Assembly (NCBI RefSeq): GCF_029873635.1
Contig: NC_080420.1
Coordinates: 120,288,719 to 120,352,718 of the forward strand
Direction of reading: 5' to 3'
DNA length: 64,000 nucleotides
Origin: Malania oleifera
Taxonomy: Eukaryota; Streptophyta; Magnoliopsida; Santalales; Ximeniaceae
Part shown: one piece after another, positions 49,209-61,385 of the stretch
Layout of the letters: each line of letters starts with the position of its first letter
Numbering within the stretch: position 1 is the first letter of the stretch
Notes under the pieces: model-generated
Databases searched by the model: none
Seen by the model: the letters and a program-made list of their open reading frames with translations, nothing else
Told to the model about the DNA's origin: nothing
Translations under genes and position numbers: made by a program

Positions 49209-51518
49209 TGTAACAACCTCGACCCGCCACATGGGCCTGGAGTACTACTTTAGTGACGTCAGTGTATCTGATACCTTACTCATCAAATATAAAATACACA
49301 TACGCAACGGAAATAAAATATAAAATCCTCAAATTACATTACCAGAGTTCTAACTATCTTTATACACAAATATATTCATTTCCATATAATTACATCCCAT
49401 AAAACTAAACAAAAATAAAATCTCTATCTACACACTACCTACATAAAATTTACACCACTAGCTCAACTCATCTAGCCCGCTAGACCTGATCTCTATGATT
49501 CCCTGAAAAGACTGTTTGTAAAGTAGGGGTGAGGCACAACTCAGTAAGGGAAGGACTAAGTTAATGTCAGTGTGTAGTCAGTATGCATTTAGTGTACATA
49601 AAATAACCAGTTCACCAAACAGATAAACACATTTATGAAAACATTTTCATTTCACACTCACACACACAATTAGCCGAGGATAAGGAAGATTACCCGCCCA
49701 TACAAATAGCTTCCCTCTTCTCTAGTACCATTACTGCTACCAGGGCACTCACCTTTCTCAATAAGCACTCAAAGTTATCTTATTAATTAACTGTATTCAC
49801 ATAAATTAACAGTTATGCATACAAAACACTCCCTGTGACAAACACGCCATTTACATCCCTATGGCACGGGTTGTGCGACCCGAAGGCTAGACTAAGCCTG
49901 AGTGATTAGCCTAAACAAAGCCAAATACAACATCCTCTGCAAACACATCTGCAGGCATCCAAAGCAAAACTGCAGGTCCGATGCCCTTACTTCAACCTCA
50001 CACATGTAGTCGGCTAGACCCCCTACACTTCTATCCAGACAGTGTGGGTGCACATGGTCTAACTAGCAACGGTACCGTGCTCACAATACACTAGTCCCTA
50101 GGGTCCCTAACGCATATCATGCAATTTAGGTAATAGAAAATACCATTTAAAACATTAGTTCACATATATTCCTTGTTATTCCAAAACCTGGCCCGCGGCC
50201 ACAAAATACAATCCGACATATAACCATCAATTCAAACTCAACCCTCGACTGTCAAATAAAAATCCCGATCTTTGGCCAATCCAATAACACCCGACCATTG
50301 ACCGTTAGTTCAAACTCTTGCATTTTATAAACAGTTCCAGTATTTTCAGAAGCATTTCCAGTATTTCTGAAACAATTCAGTATTTCAAAATTCCAAATCC
50401 ATATATACAATAATTAATACAAATTAAATCTTCTGCCACACGATTTTCCATATTTAACATATTCATGTAAACAAACAAGTTTTCCACCGTTCATTTTAAT
50501 CAAAAATACCATACCATATATCCTAAGTTTGTAAAATCCATTTCAAACTGTTGGTTTTCAAAATAACCTTTAAATTCCCAAATAAATAATTAAATAAATA
50601 TATTTATATAAACATAACAAATTAATTGATTTAAATTTCATAAAATTACTGACTTAACTTAATCCCCTTACCTGATTCTTGAAAAAACCCGATAACACTC
50701 CGGCCTACACCCCTGGTGTTCAAAAACTCCTGAACCCTGAAATTCAAATTTCACCATATTATTCGTCATAATTCTTAGAGTAACTTTTCCTAAAATTTCC
50801 CTAAGTTTTAAATATCCTAAATAGCCTAATAAAAGCCTAAATTATCAAACTTACCCCCGATTTAGGATTGGTACCTTGAAACTCCAATTCGAAAACTCGT
50901 TCTGGCTAGATTGTAGAGAATTTTCCCACGAGTCTCCTAACAATTTCCGTTCGTTAATGGAGCTTATAGTTTAAGAGAAATTGAGATAAGTTTGAGATTT
51001 GACGTTACCCTAGGAGATATGCTTACGCCACTCCCACGACAGATCCGCTCTAGTAGAAATGTCGGTGACGGTGAGCAGAGGCCAACGACATTCTCGAATT
51101 TTTAATTGACTGAATATTGGAGATGAGATGGAGGAGAGTGGGAGAGAGGGGACGAGGAGAGACGAAGAGTGAGAGAGAGAACGCGGAGAGAAATCTAGAG
51201 GCGGGCTTCTGTTTCTTGAGAGATTCAAAAATCCTGAAGCTTCTCTTTGAAGCTTCAGGTAATGGTTAGTATATATAATTAAATAATATAATAATAATAA
51301 TAACTTTTAACCTATATATACATATACATTTATATATATATATATATATAATAGTTATAACCTTTAACATATATATATTATTTAATTCATAATTATTATT
51401 ATTAATTAATTAATTTAATTATTCAATTTAATTTTAAATCTTAAATTATTTATTTATTTATTTATTATTTTATTTTATTTTTTGCATTTCCATGCACACA
51501 CTTTTTAGGGTCATTACA
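49209..51518 (-). repeat. 5' LTR of element G
   Basis: On the minus strand it runs from TGTAATGACCC to GGTTGTTACA. The bases after it (GGTTGTACTAGAGCCTAGG) are a degenerate tRNA-iMet type primer site. Confidence 0.9.
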
Positions 51519-51523
51519 CTCGG

Positions 51524-53329
51524 CTTCTGTAATTGTTCTAGAGTGTACACTCTTCCACCACGAGTAATTCCCCTTACTTCCGTCACACTACTAGTTTCCC
51601 CTTTAATATGTGCTTCGCAATTGTACCTCCAAGGCACTGCTTGGTTGCTTTGGTATGGATATGGCTAGGGACAGAAATCACAAGAGAAGTCGGCGCCTCA
51701 GTGATACTAGAGGTCTTCCTTACAACATGCCCAAAAGGCCGGTGTGTATACTGCGGGTGTTTTGCTTCTTTCTCCCCAATAGCCGAGATTTCACTAATCT
51801 TCCGAATACTCCCAATTTCCCCACACTTTTTGTCCACTAATCCTTGCAGGTAAGTTCGGAACATTTCACAATGTTGTACAGATTTTCCTTCTGCTTCTCA
51901 ACACGTGCAGAGTGTGCCTTCTAGACAAATGGTTCTTGGTTCTACCTGGCCAACTGCTACAAGCTCACTGTATATCCAATCAAACGACATATTGTCGAGT
52001 GTTGTTCTCGAAGTCTCCTCTACCACTTCCTCTACCATTCCGATATCGTTTCTCCCATGGTCGGGCAAGGGGTTTCCTTGTATTCCCAGCTACTTATCAT
52101 CGAATACTAGCCAACCTGAATCTCTCAAGTCCTGAACCTTATGCTTAAATGCCCAGCACCAGTCAATTGCATGACCAGGGGAGTATGCGTGATACTCACA
52201 ACGAGCTGCAGGGTCATACCAGTGCGGGGGTGGGTTTGATACAGGAATTGTTGGGACTGCTGCCACCATTCCTCTTTCCTTTAATTGGTGAAATAACTTG
52301 ACACAAGTCATTGGAATGGGATCTATCCTGCGAGCATTCTTGGTAGTTCCTCTGTCACGAACTTGCATGTTCTGGCTGGCCGGCATGGGTGCTGGAGTAG
52401 TGAACTAGGTGGCTATAAATTGGGGCCATGTGCCCGCATGCATTGTTTGGTTCACTGTTGGTTCCATTACAAAATTTATATTAGGCCACTAGTTCCGACC
52501 TCTAGAGTATTGGTTTCTTTGATTAGATTGCCCTTGAATCATCTGGGTCTCCTCTTCTCTCTTCTTATTGGTCCACTTTTTACTCGGACCAGTCTCAGTT
52601 TTGGTGCTCTTGGCCTTGCCTGACTTGATGTTAGCCCCAATCCTTCCTTTGGTCGCCACAATATCTATGAAGTTTTGGGGAGTTACTCCCAGGAGATGGC
52701 CACAGTAGGGGTCTTTTAGCATACTTACAAATAAAGTGATGGCTTCCCGGTCACCTACCGGGGGGTCCACTTAGATCGCCATATCTCTCCACCTATAGGC
52801 ATATTCTCTAAAGGTTTCTGTGGGTCTCTTTTCCATTTCTAGCTAGGCCATCCGATCTGGTGCCATTTCCATCACATGATGGTATTGAGCTACGAAAGCA
52901 TTGGCTAGATCCCCCCATGTGTGAATCTGTGCCTTGTCTTGCTAGATGGACCATCTGGCTGCCGCATCAGTTAGATTGCTCTAGAAGCAGTGCATCATCA
53001 ATTTCTTATTGTCGGAGTAGGCTGTCATTACTTGGCAATACAATTGGAGATGAGTTCGTGGACATCAAGTCCTGTCAAACTTTTCAAAGTCCGGTACTTT
53101 GAACTTTGGTGGTAGCACTACCTTGGGTACCAAACAGAGGTCTGCAGGGTTGATGCAACTGGATGCATGGGTTCCTTCAATAGCTCTTAATCGTTCTTCG
53201 AGCACATCGCAGTAGTACTCAGTAGCGGATTTTCTTGCACCTACCCTTGCATCAGTGGCCATCATTGGATGTACCCCGACTTTTGGGAATTCCAGTATTG
53301 GTGCTGTTGGGATGAATGTGGCCATATTT
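51524..53329 (-). pseudogene. Ogre gag, middle part
   Basis: On the minus strand from 53329: KVVLPPKFKVPDFEKFDRT, then HTWGDLANAFVAQYHHV, RPTETFREYAYRWRDMA and DPYCGHLLGVTPQNF, then the low-complexity linker. A CEYHAYSPGHAIDWCWAFKHKVQDL segment follows (the Ogre C..H..H..C region), down to ~51583. In-frame stops are mostly TAG at positions expected to be Gln. It is interrupted by LTR E on the right and element G on the left. Confidence 0.88.
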
Positions 53330-55680
53330 TGTAACACCCTGAACCTATAAACCCAGTTCCGGTGCGTTATACTTGATAATATCCTGATAAATCATATTCC
53401 ATAACATGCGCAGCGAAAAACATAAACATAATCTCCATAAACATAGTTTTATAATACCAACATTCCATAATACCAGAGTTTACTATATCCTAACTAGAAA
53501 TCCATAAAATCCAACCATCTCCTGCATTTCCATAAATACATAATTCCATAACATTCCATTATATTCACAATCATTCCATTCTCTACTCAATAAGCTCTAA
53601 ACATAAAAACGTAAAACATAGAACATTTACATCCCCAAAGTTTATCATAATATACCCTTTCTCTTTTACAATCCTCAAAATGCTAAAACCCTAGAGCTCT
53701 TTAGGCCCGACCTCGAGGATGTCCAGAAAAAGAAACATTCATATTCGGGTGAGACACATCTCAGAAAGGGAAGAAACATACATATTAAAATAGTGTGTGG
53801 CCAACATAAGGTAAATAGACTTCATTTTAATTTCATTTGCAAATCATCACGTAACATTGCAATCATTTTCTGAACCTACACAATCACATGCAAATATTTA
53901 ACCCACGAGACTACTCAAGAATAAGGGTGATTACCCGCTCATAAAAGTAGCACCCCTCTGCTCTGACACATAGGTAACCCTAAGGTCATAGTTAAAGCAT
54001 ACCAGGGCACTTACCTTACTCAGTAAGCCTTCAAGTGTTAGATTAATCTCGTACTCATGCATTCAACAATAGTTTACCGGTAAAGGCCCTAAAGATAGGA
54101 AAATCTACCCACCCATTCAAATAGGTTCCCTCTGCCCTAGTACGTTATGCAGTTACTGCCACATCTAAAGCTACTAGTGCACTCGCCTTTCTCAGCAAGC
54201 CCTTAGACGAAGAGTTCGTCTTGCTCAATCGTAACATGTTTTACGTACATATATACTTTTAATATCATAATACATCATTCCTTTCTGTTATTATATATTC
54301 ATACACATTCATTCATGTTCATAACTTAACTTTGCATTTCGTCTCACTTTAAGTGACTCTTTCTCATTTACATCGTTCACATTTGTCATTTCATTTCATT
54401 GTAATTTCATCATCATTTTATTGCATAACATTTCATTTCATTACTTCGTACTACAGCTGGTCTTTAGCCATCATCAGTTAGTTTCCACATAGAAATGCGC
54501 TAGAATCTACAATAGTTAGTTTGCATAAAGAAATGCGCTAGAATCTACTAACATGACTATCTTTTAGCTGTCTTACATTTACATTGTTGCATTTAACATA
54601 CACAAGCAACATTGTCCATATCATATTTTATTCATAAACTTTACTTACTTAACCTGCATCTCATATATCTAACATATATTTGCACAGAATCTCATGCCGC
54701 ACAGTTTTAATAGTAAAATTCATACACATTTCTTACAAAATAAACCAACTCATAGTTTATATTTGATATACTGAAAATACATTTCATTTCTTAGTTAATT
54801 TCTTAGAAAATTCCTTTCCACTTCCATTTGTTTTCTTTCACATATACATAATTATATAAACATTCCTAGGCTCAGAAAACATAATTTCATGGCTGGCATT
54901 TTAAACCCACATATAAACATATATATATAACACATAATCCATTTTAATTCATGAAAAACCTGATTTAATATATAAATTTCCCTCTTACCTAACTTTCTAC
55001 TACGCCTGTAGGATCCCTGAATTGATACCCACACAGCGTTCACCTGGACCCTAAATCCAAAAATCCTAACTTAATTAAAATAAATTCCAATTAACTTAAA
55101 TCTTAAAGAAAATAATTATTTACTACTTCCTAGACTCCAAATAACAACATTCCTTACGAAAAATCCCAAAATAACTAACTTACCCTGATTTTGGGATGTT
55201 TCCCAAACCTCACAACCCAACGATCAGCTTCTACAGCCTTGGAGAGAATGATCCCACGAACCTCATGGAGGTTTTGGATCGTCAAACTGGGTCAAAATCG
55301 GCCCGAAATCAAAGAGAGAAGGTGGGAAAACATTATTTTAGAGAGAAAAAAAGAAAATTCCTGAGGTTTTGCGCTGAAAATGAAGAAAGAGCCTATTTAT
55401 AAACAGGACTTCGTCGACGAGACACGTCGATTCATCGACAAGGCGCTGTAGAGACTTCGTCTACGAGAAGATACCTTCGTCGACAAAATTCAGAGTTCTA
55501 AATATACTCTCTCGGGATTCCTTCGTCGACGAGCTTAGAAGGACACTCGTTGACGAATACAAGACATTCATCGACGAAGTCTATTATTTCCTTTTAATTT
55601 CTTTCCTTTTTCCTTCATTATCCACTAATCCATTTTATATATCATATTTTCTAATTATTTAAATTCCCCGGTTCATTACA
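53330..55680 (-). mobile_element. LTR E (solo, same family as LTR A)
   Basis: On the minus strand it starts TGTAATGAACC and ends GGTGTTACA. It is 2.35 kb and shares with LTR A the block order, including TGAGATGTGTCTCACCCGAA. A CGTCGACGA array (55409-55582) is upstream of the TATA box (55392-55401) on the minus strand. It splits the Ogre gag. The 5-bp flanks do not match (TATTT left, AATAG right), unlike C, D and F. Confidence 0.88.
55409..55582 (-). promoter_or_regulatory. CGTCGACGA array in LTR E
   Basis: About eight variants of TTCGTCGACGAA are present, several altered by C-to-T or G-to-A changes. The array abuts the minus-strand TATA box. Confidence 0.68.
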
Positions 55681-55983
55681 AATAGGTGGCGGGCCCTCTA
55701 CAACAGGTGGTGGTGGCCTGGATACTTGCCCATGAACCGGTGTAAACCGGGGGGCATGGATGGGTCTTGTTTCCTCCTCATCGTCCTCTTTCTGTAGAGA
55801 TTTGCCTTTCATCCTCATTTTCAACATCTTACTTATTCTGGCAATTATTTCCTCCTGTCCTTGTTCCAAGCCTGAGAGTCTATTTTCCACTTGTTCAACC
55901 ATAATCTTTGTCTTTCTTCTGGATTCGTAAGGGTGAGTAGGCACCTCAATTGTTGCAGTTCTCTCTGTACAGAAAGCCCTCAC
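55681..55983 (-). pseudogene. Ogre gag N-terminus
   Basis: On the minus strand from 55983: MVEQVENRLSGLEQGQEEI, a short coiled coil (ISKMLKMRM), then a proline-rich RPPPPVVEGPPPI segment cut by LTR E. The frame resumes beyond LTR E near 53320. Confidence 0.82.
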
Positions 55984-56169
55984 TTTAGAATAATGAATGT
56001 ATGCTCATATTATGCAAATGGATGTGCAGTGCAATGAATCAATACAAGCACAACATGATCATGTAGGCAACCTATTTTACTTTAGCCAAGGTTCGCAGAA
56101 AAGGTCGTCACTACTTTCGTTAAAAGAACTTTTTTTTACAACATTTCAAAGATACAAAAATACTGAATG

Positions 56170-57944
56170 ACCTAGACCGATCTTGGATTCAGAACCCTAG
56201 GCCTGACCCTCACTGAACCGCTCGTGCCCTCCTAAGCCGACACTGGTCTTTGAGACGTTGCACTAGCCATCTTTTGCAACAAGGCTCGGTATTTGGCTTC
56301 CCATTAGCTGGCTTTCATTACACAAGGTTCCAGCTTCTTTAACACCTCATTGTGGTGGTGCCTCTGTTTGTCACACTGCTCTTCCAACTCCTATAGGTAA
56401 GGAGACTTCCCCTTGATTTCTACTTTGGATTCTTCTATGGTGCGAGATTTCCTTTGGAGGGCGGCTTAGAGTGCTCGTCTTTCTTCCCTCAGTGATATTA
56501 CCTCTTCTTCCGACCGCACGTACTGAGCTCTCTGCCGCTTGGCTTCCCTATGGTAGTAGGAGATCTCTCCTTTGTTCTATCTGTCGATTTTCTGTCATTG
56601 TTTCTGTGGCACTTTCCTCTGTTGGAAGCATTTTTTCTTTCAACTGCGTATTTTCTAATGGAGCCTTGGCCTGAGCCATGAGGACTTTGGGTATTGACTC
56701 GACCTACGGGTTCACTCTATTGGCCCACCATGATTCGTAGTTCTCTTGGACACTTCAGCACTGACTGCCCGACTCTACCAAGCATACATGTTTCCAAGAT
56801 ACTGTGAATTCTCGGACTCGCTTCTGATTATCACCTTCTCTATATATAAACTACGCATCTGCTAGTCCATGCGTCATTGGTATGAACTGAACCGCCCCCA
56901 CTTGCCTTCTGAACATGAGGGGTGCATAAGTGATCCCTCCCTAAGGACCTAGCAATGGTACCCAAGGGAAATTCCCGCACCTTTACATCACGCTAGAGCC
57001 ATCCATCCACGATGCCTGCCAAAATATCCCTGAATCAACCAGCTTGTGTAATTTCACGTTCCATTCAAGCTTGTCAGACTGTTCTTTCCATTAGGTCTCT
57101 TCGAACTCGGCCAAAGGAATCTTGATAGCCGAGAAAATGTTGCGGAAACTTCCTTGGCTAGGTGATAAGTAGCTTATGATCCAAACATAAAGTAGGGGTA
57201 CGCAACATCTTAAACGCTCTCGTCTCTTCTTTCTACAAATGTTAAGGGAACGGAAAGTTTTTTCTAGGATGCCCGTACTGGATTGATTCCCTTTCGTACT
57301 TGTGCTACAAAAGAAACGATTGCTTGATCAACATTGCCCATCTCTTTTGGAAAAATGACTAGGCTATAAATAACTAGTGCCATTATGTGTATCTGAACCT
57401 CTTCCTTTTCTTCTGTTTCCATCATTTCTTTCAGCCGCTTCCATGAGATTTTTCTGACTTCCGTGCCTTCCCTTGAGAGCGTTTTCTAAATCTTGATCTC
57501 GGTGGTGTTGAACAGCTCTTTCATGAAGGAAGTACTGGCATCATGTGCATAGGTTCGGTATGGCGTCTGCATTTTAACTAAATGCAGGAGTGAAACATAT
57601 TCTTCAAGGGTTGGTGCTAGGTCAATTCTATCCATCGTAAAGCAGGAATACGGTGGATTCCAAAACTCAACTAGTGCTTTTATGGCCTAAATGTTTACCG
57701 AGACATGCAGCAAGAACCCAATGTGCCCATATTCTTGAGAGAACTTCAACCGTTGCGCAGGAGACCATCCTTTCCATATGACTTTCAACTCGTCTAGTGA
57801 GTTGGATCTCGTGCTGATGCTAATCCGGTCTGGTAATTCAATAACGGACCCCTGATCAAGACTGTCCCCCCACTTGGCCTGCTGACTTTCTGAATACTGT
57901 TGTACTGCATACTCGGTCTCATGGTAGACTGTCGGGCTATCCAT
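56170..57944 (-). pseudogene. Ogre ORF1 remnant (plant-mobile-domain-like plus coiled coil)
   Basis: On the minus strand from 57944: SLDELKVIWKGWSPAQRLKF, then a line with DRIDLAPTLEEYVSLLHL, then ISWKRLKEMMET. This resembles the plant-mobile-domain-like ORF1 upstream of gag in Ogre/Tat elements; its job is unknown. From about 56700 the frame becomes a charged coiled coil (EEEVISLREERRAL, then ELEEQCDKQRHHHNEVLKKL) to ~56235. At least ten stops, mostly TAG, and some frame changes interrupt it. Confidence 0.78.
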
Positions 57945-58657
57945 GAATGACTCAGGATCTTTTTCGGAACCTTGGCAAAGTATATGTGATGCCTACGTGT
58001 ATGTAGCATGTTAGTCATGGTATCACACAATTCCAAAACATATACACACACATGAAACCATGCTGAGAAGGATGGAGCTTATGTCCCAACCCGGGGTAGA
58101 TATATATATAGGATTCTCCGAGGCTCTATCCTAGGCAAATAATTCCGGATGATTATGTGTGATTAAGCTCTATTCCTATTGAAAAATGGTCCCCAGATTG
58201 AGACTCCATTCTTCCTTATAGAGGTGTGGACAAAGCTCGCACTGAACGTAGTGGTTCCCGGGTCTCCATAAGCTTTGTCACATGGAGACTGACACTATTA
58301 CACTCTTTTCTAATCCTAGCAGAGAAAGCCAGGGTATAGAACTATGAAAGTGTGCAAGTTTAATTTTAATCTGATCCCCTACACCACATTCATCCACATG
58401 CTTACAATTAAAAGCATCATGCTTATTCAAGATATTCACAATTAATCACATGCTTAACCATGGAAATAAAGCATTCAGAACTAATCACATGCTTATTCAA
58501 ACGCAAAAGTAAGTCAAACACTTACAGTTTACACTATTATTCACCTATGTACAATTAAATTATCAATTTGTAAAAAAATGAAAGGGAGTGCTTACAAAGG
58601 TTTATCAAATTTAAATTTTCAAATAATCTTTTACTAATTACTGGCTTGATTCTCAAT

Positions 58658-58677
58658 GTCCCCAACGGAGTCACCAA
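58658..58677 (-). other. Primer binding site of the Ogre element (tRNA-Arg type)
   Basis: On the minus strand, TTGGTGACTCCGTTGGGGAC resembles the tRNA-Arg type site of Ogre elements. It starts two bases from the LTR edge at 58680. Confidence 0.78.
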
Positions 58678-58679
58678 GC

Positions 58680-58990
58680 TGTCACGACGTCCCGGATAGA
58701 ACGAGGTGAATAAAAAATGTAATGTTTAATTTTTAAAAAAAATGGTTTAATGAAGTTGCCACTAACCTTTTATTGTGGTTAGAACACTTGATTACTACAC
58801 AATTAAGGGTACAATTGGTCTGCGTTACCAAGGCAGGGATCGGGAGTTTGATTATGCGAAATGAAGGTACGAGCACCCCCTACACGCCTGTTCTTACGAA
58901 CGTTACCTAATTAAATTATAAAATTATCTCAAAATAAATTCAAAAAGTCTTTTATGTTACTCCTTTTGTAAATATACAAAGTGCAAATAA
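58680..58990 (-). repeat. Right (5') LTR of the Ogre element, alignable part
   Basis: TGTCACGACGTCC onward aligns with 37450-37755. Beyond ~58990 the two LTRs no longer match by eye, and the outer end was not found. Confidence 0.8.
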
Positions 58991-61165
58991 TTTATTTATC
59001 AAATTTTTATCTTAAAAAATAAATTCTTAAAAAGCTTATGCTCCAACGCCTTAAGCCTTACACCTCACTTTATGTTTTCACCTTAAAACATTGCATAGAA
59101 CTATCATGTTAAATGTCTCAAGTTCAAATATTTCAACAAAATGACATTAGAAAGTGGTAGAAGTTTGCCGAAAAATTTTTCTCCTGTATGTTTCATTGTT
59201 ATATGTAATGTAAGCGGTCACTTCCCTCTCACAATTTTGGGAAAAAAAAAATAAATAAAAAAAAGAGAAAAATTGAAAAATATAGCACTCACCCTATGTT
59301 TGGTCTCTGCTAATAGAATAGGAATAGGAAATGAATGGAACAAAACTCTAAGAATAAAAGACACTCACCTCTCAAGATTCAGTAAAAAGATAAAAACTTT
59401 TTCCTAAACTTTAAAAAATGTCACAAATCTCCCTTAAAATTTTTCAAAGATACACTAACTTTTCCTTAAAAACACCTTTTCTACAAAATATAAGAGTAGA
59501 TTTTTATCTTTAATTCTTAAAACCTCAAGAAAGGTTTCTAAAATTTTTAAATTTTCAAATGAAGTCATTATCTTTTTATTAAACCACAAGGGAAATCCTT
59601 TAGCTCAAAATCTAAACATGGAACATGACTATATTGAGTGATAAATTTGATTCCATTATCTTCGATTTCTTTCCTTTAGGTACATACAGTAAATGACAAA
59701 GGGTTTGAAATATGTTCATGTCAAAACATCAATTTGAATTGTTTCTTAAGCTGGCGGTGAGAAATATGCATCATTTTGTCTCCCATGTTCATTTGAGAAC
59801 ACAATTGGGGGGCAATAATTCAATCTCATTCTCATTTTCTTCTACCTGAAAATAATCCGATACCATTTGCCAATGCATAGAACTATCATGTTGCAACTCT
59901 CAGGTTCAAATATTTCAAAAAAAATGAATATAAATTTGAAAAAACTAGAGACTACGATAAACTAAGATAAAGGTATATGCATGCACGTGTATAACCCGAT
60001 CTCATTTTCTCCCAAGAACCACCAGTATACCTCGCCCAGTAAATAGCCCAGCACGTTTCATCATAGAACACTCGAGTTAAAAATCTTAAATTCAAATCTT
60101 ATGGCGCGACGGAAAAGGATTTGAGATATTAAAAAGAGAATGGCTATCTCCTCACTTAGTTTATAACTCAAATCTCATTTTGTCTCCAAACGACTGTCTA
60201 CCAGTGTCCTTGGAAATAACTCAATGGCTTAATGATCCTCATGTTGAAAGTTTGGTATTCACAATTAAGAAGAATTTAAGATGGTGAGAGATGAGCCCAT
60301 CTCCCCCCCTCCCCCTACAAAAGCTCCCTTTTTTATTTTATTTTATTTTAATGTGATACAAACCCAAGGGCCTCTCGATGAAACCAATCCCTTCATCCCC
60401 AGACCCACCCAGCTAAAAACCTGAAAAATAAAAGATCTTATTTAATCTCATTGTGAATCTCATAATATCCATAACCAAACAATAAATTAATTATACAAAA
60501 TAAAATAGACCAGTCATGCATGCTTCCTTGTTCAAGCAGAATAACAAATTAAATTATGAATTGATGAAGACATTCCTACTTCGAAACAGCAAACGATAGA
60601 AATATATGGGTTTTTATATAATCATCAATATACATAACACAGTTTACAGAAAACAATACATGTCATAACACCATAACCAAGAAATGTGCATACCAATTCA
60701 TTCCTATTCATAAGTAGAAGTACAATCCCCGAATAATTAGCCTCAGCCTGTCTGATGTCCTCTGCAGCCTACAATAATAAAACTGAAAGAGGGAACAACT
60801 GGGAATGCCGCATCAATTGCAGGCTGTTAACTTTCAGAGCTGAACACAGAAGACAAAACAGCTGCAGTAGAACATATCACTGTGCAATCATATATATACG
60901 TAACAAGCTTCTAGTTAGCAATAAACCTATTGCAAATATATGTATTGGGGATAACAAATTCGGTCCTGGTCAGTCAGTCCAACAGCCGAGCACAAACCAG
61001 AATCAACACAAATTTTTGACAACCTCCAAAACACCTACTAACTCACCGTAACTCTTACCTCATTTCATACATCTATAACCACCACCACCACCAGAAAGAA
61101 AACAAAGCATGCTCACACTGCCAGAAAAAAATATATCAATATTTACTATGTTACCAGAAATTTTG
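58991..61165. other. AT-rich stretch, possibly outer Ogre LTR plus gene 3' flank
   Basis: No gene is supported. A ~55-bp direct repeat lies at 59093-59147 and 59875-59930 (GCATAGAACTATCATGTT start). The part nearest 61165 would be the 3' untranslated region of the minus-strand exon. Confidence 0.45.
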
Positions 61166-61385
61166 CTATGTGATCACTGTAGGTCTGCTTGGCCTTTTTC
61201 CTTCCATTGCATCCTTCTTTCTCCGACAGTTTGTGCAGAGGAACGGACCTTCCCATGGCTTTGAAGAAGGCGAGAAAAATGGCCCAGAGTTGACAGATAA
61301 GCCATCACTGGGTGGTTGATCCACTTGGCAGACTGCACATCTGAAAAGTCCAGAGCTAGCATCCAAAGGAAAATCTTTACCCAGC
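61166..61385 (-). CDS. Terminal exon of an unrecognised gene: cysteine-paired C-terminus
   Basis: On the minus strand a TGCAG acceptor ends at 61386. The exon then reads LGKDFPLDASSGLFRCAVC..., a Pro/Ser-rich stretch (VDQPPSDGLSVNSGPFFSPS), and PFLCTNCRRKKDAMEGKRPS, ending at a stop at 61166: 72 residues after the split codon. Two CxxC pairs 40 residues apart look like a small zinc-binding module, followed by a basic tail. GC content and codon use are gene-like, unlike the flanks. Upstream exons would lie to the right but were not identified. I do not recognise the protein. A different frame is also open over part of this stretch, but its sequence looks random. Confidence 0.6.

Larger units (their letters stand above)
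42936..51518 (-). mobile_element. Element G: gypsy retrotransposon, decayed
   Basis: LTRs at 42936-45225 and 49209-51518 are flanked by the perfect duplication CTCGG (42931-42935 and 51519-51523). The interior reads on the minus strand: gag, zinc knuckle and pieces of RT. The purine tract next to 45225 (AAGAAGAGGAGAA on the minus strand, after CGAGGACGAAA) supports the orientation. It is inserted in the Ogre gag-protease region. Confidence 0.92.
37450..58990 (-). mobile_element. Decayed Ogre/Tat-lineage gypsy element, split by four insertions
   Basis: Matching LTR ends lie at 37450 (TGTCGCGACGTCC) and 58680 (TGTCACGACGTCC), and coding remnants run right to left in the order ORF1, gag, protease, RT. 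The ORF1 upstream of gag, the gap between protease and RT where Ogre elements carry an intron, and the tRNA-Arg type primer site (58658-58677) together mark the Ogre branch. RNase H and integrase are gone. The insertions, in coordinate order, are a Cassandra LTR, LTR F, element G and LTR E. The right LTR extends past 58990 to an end I could not place. Confidence 0.88.
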
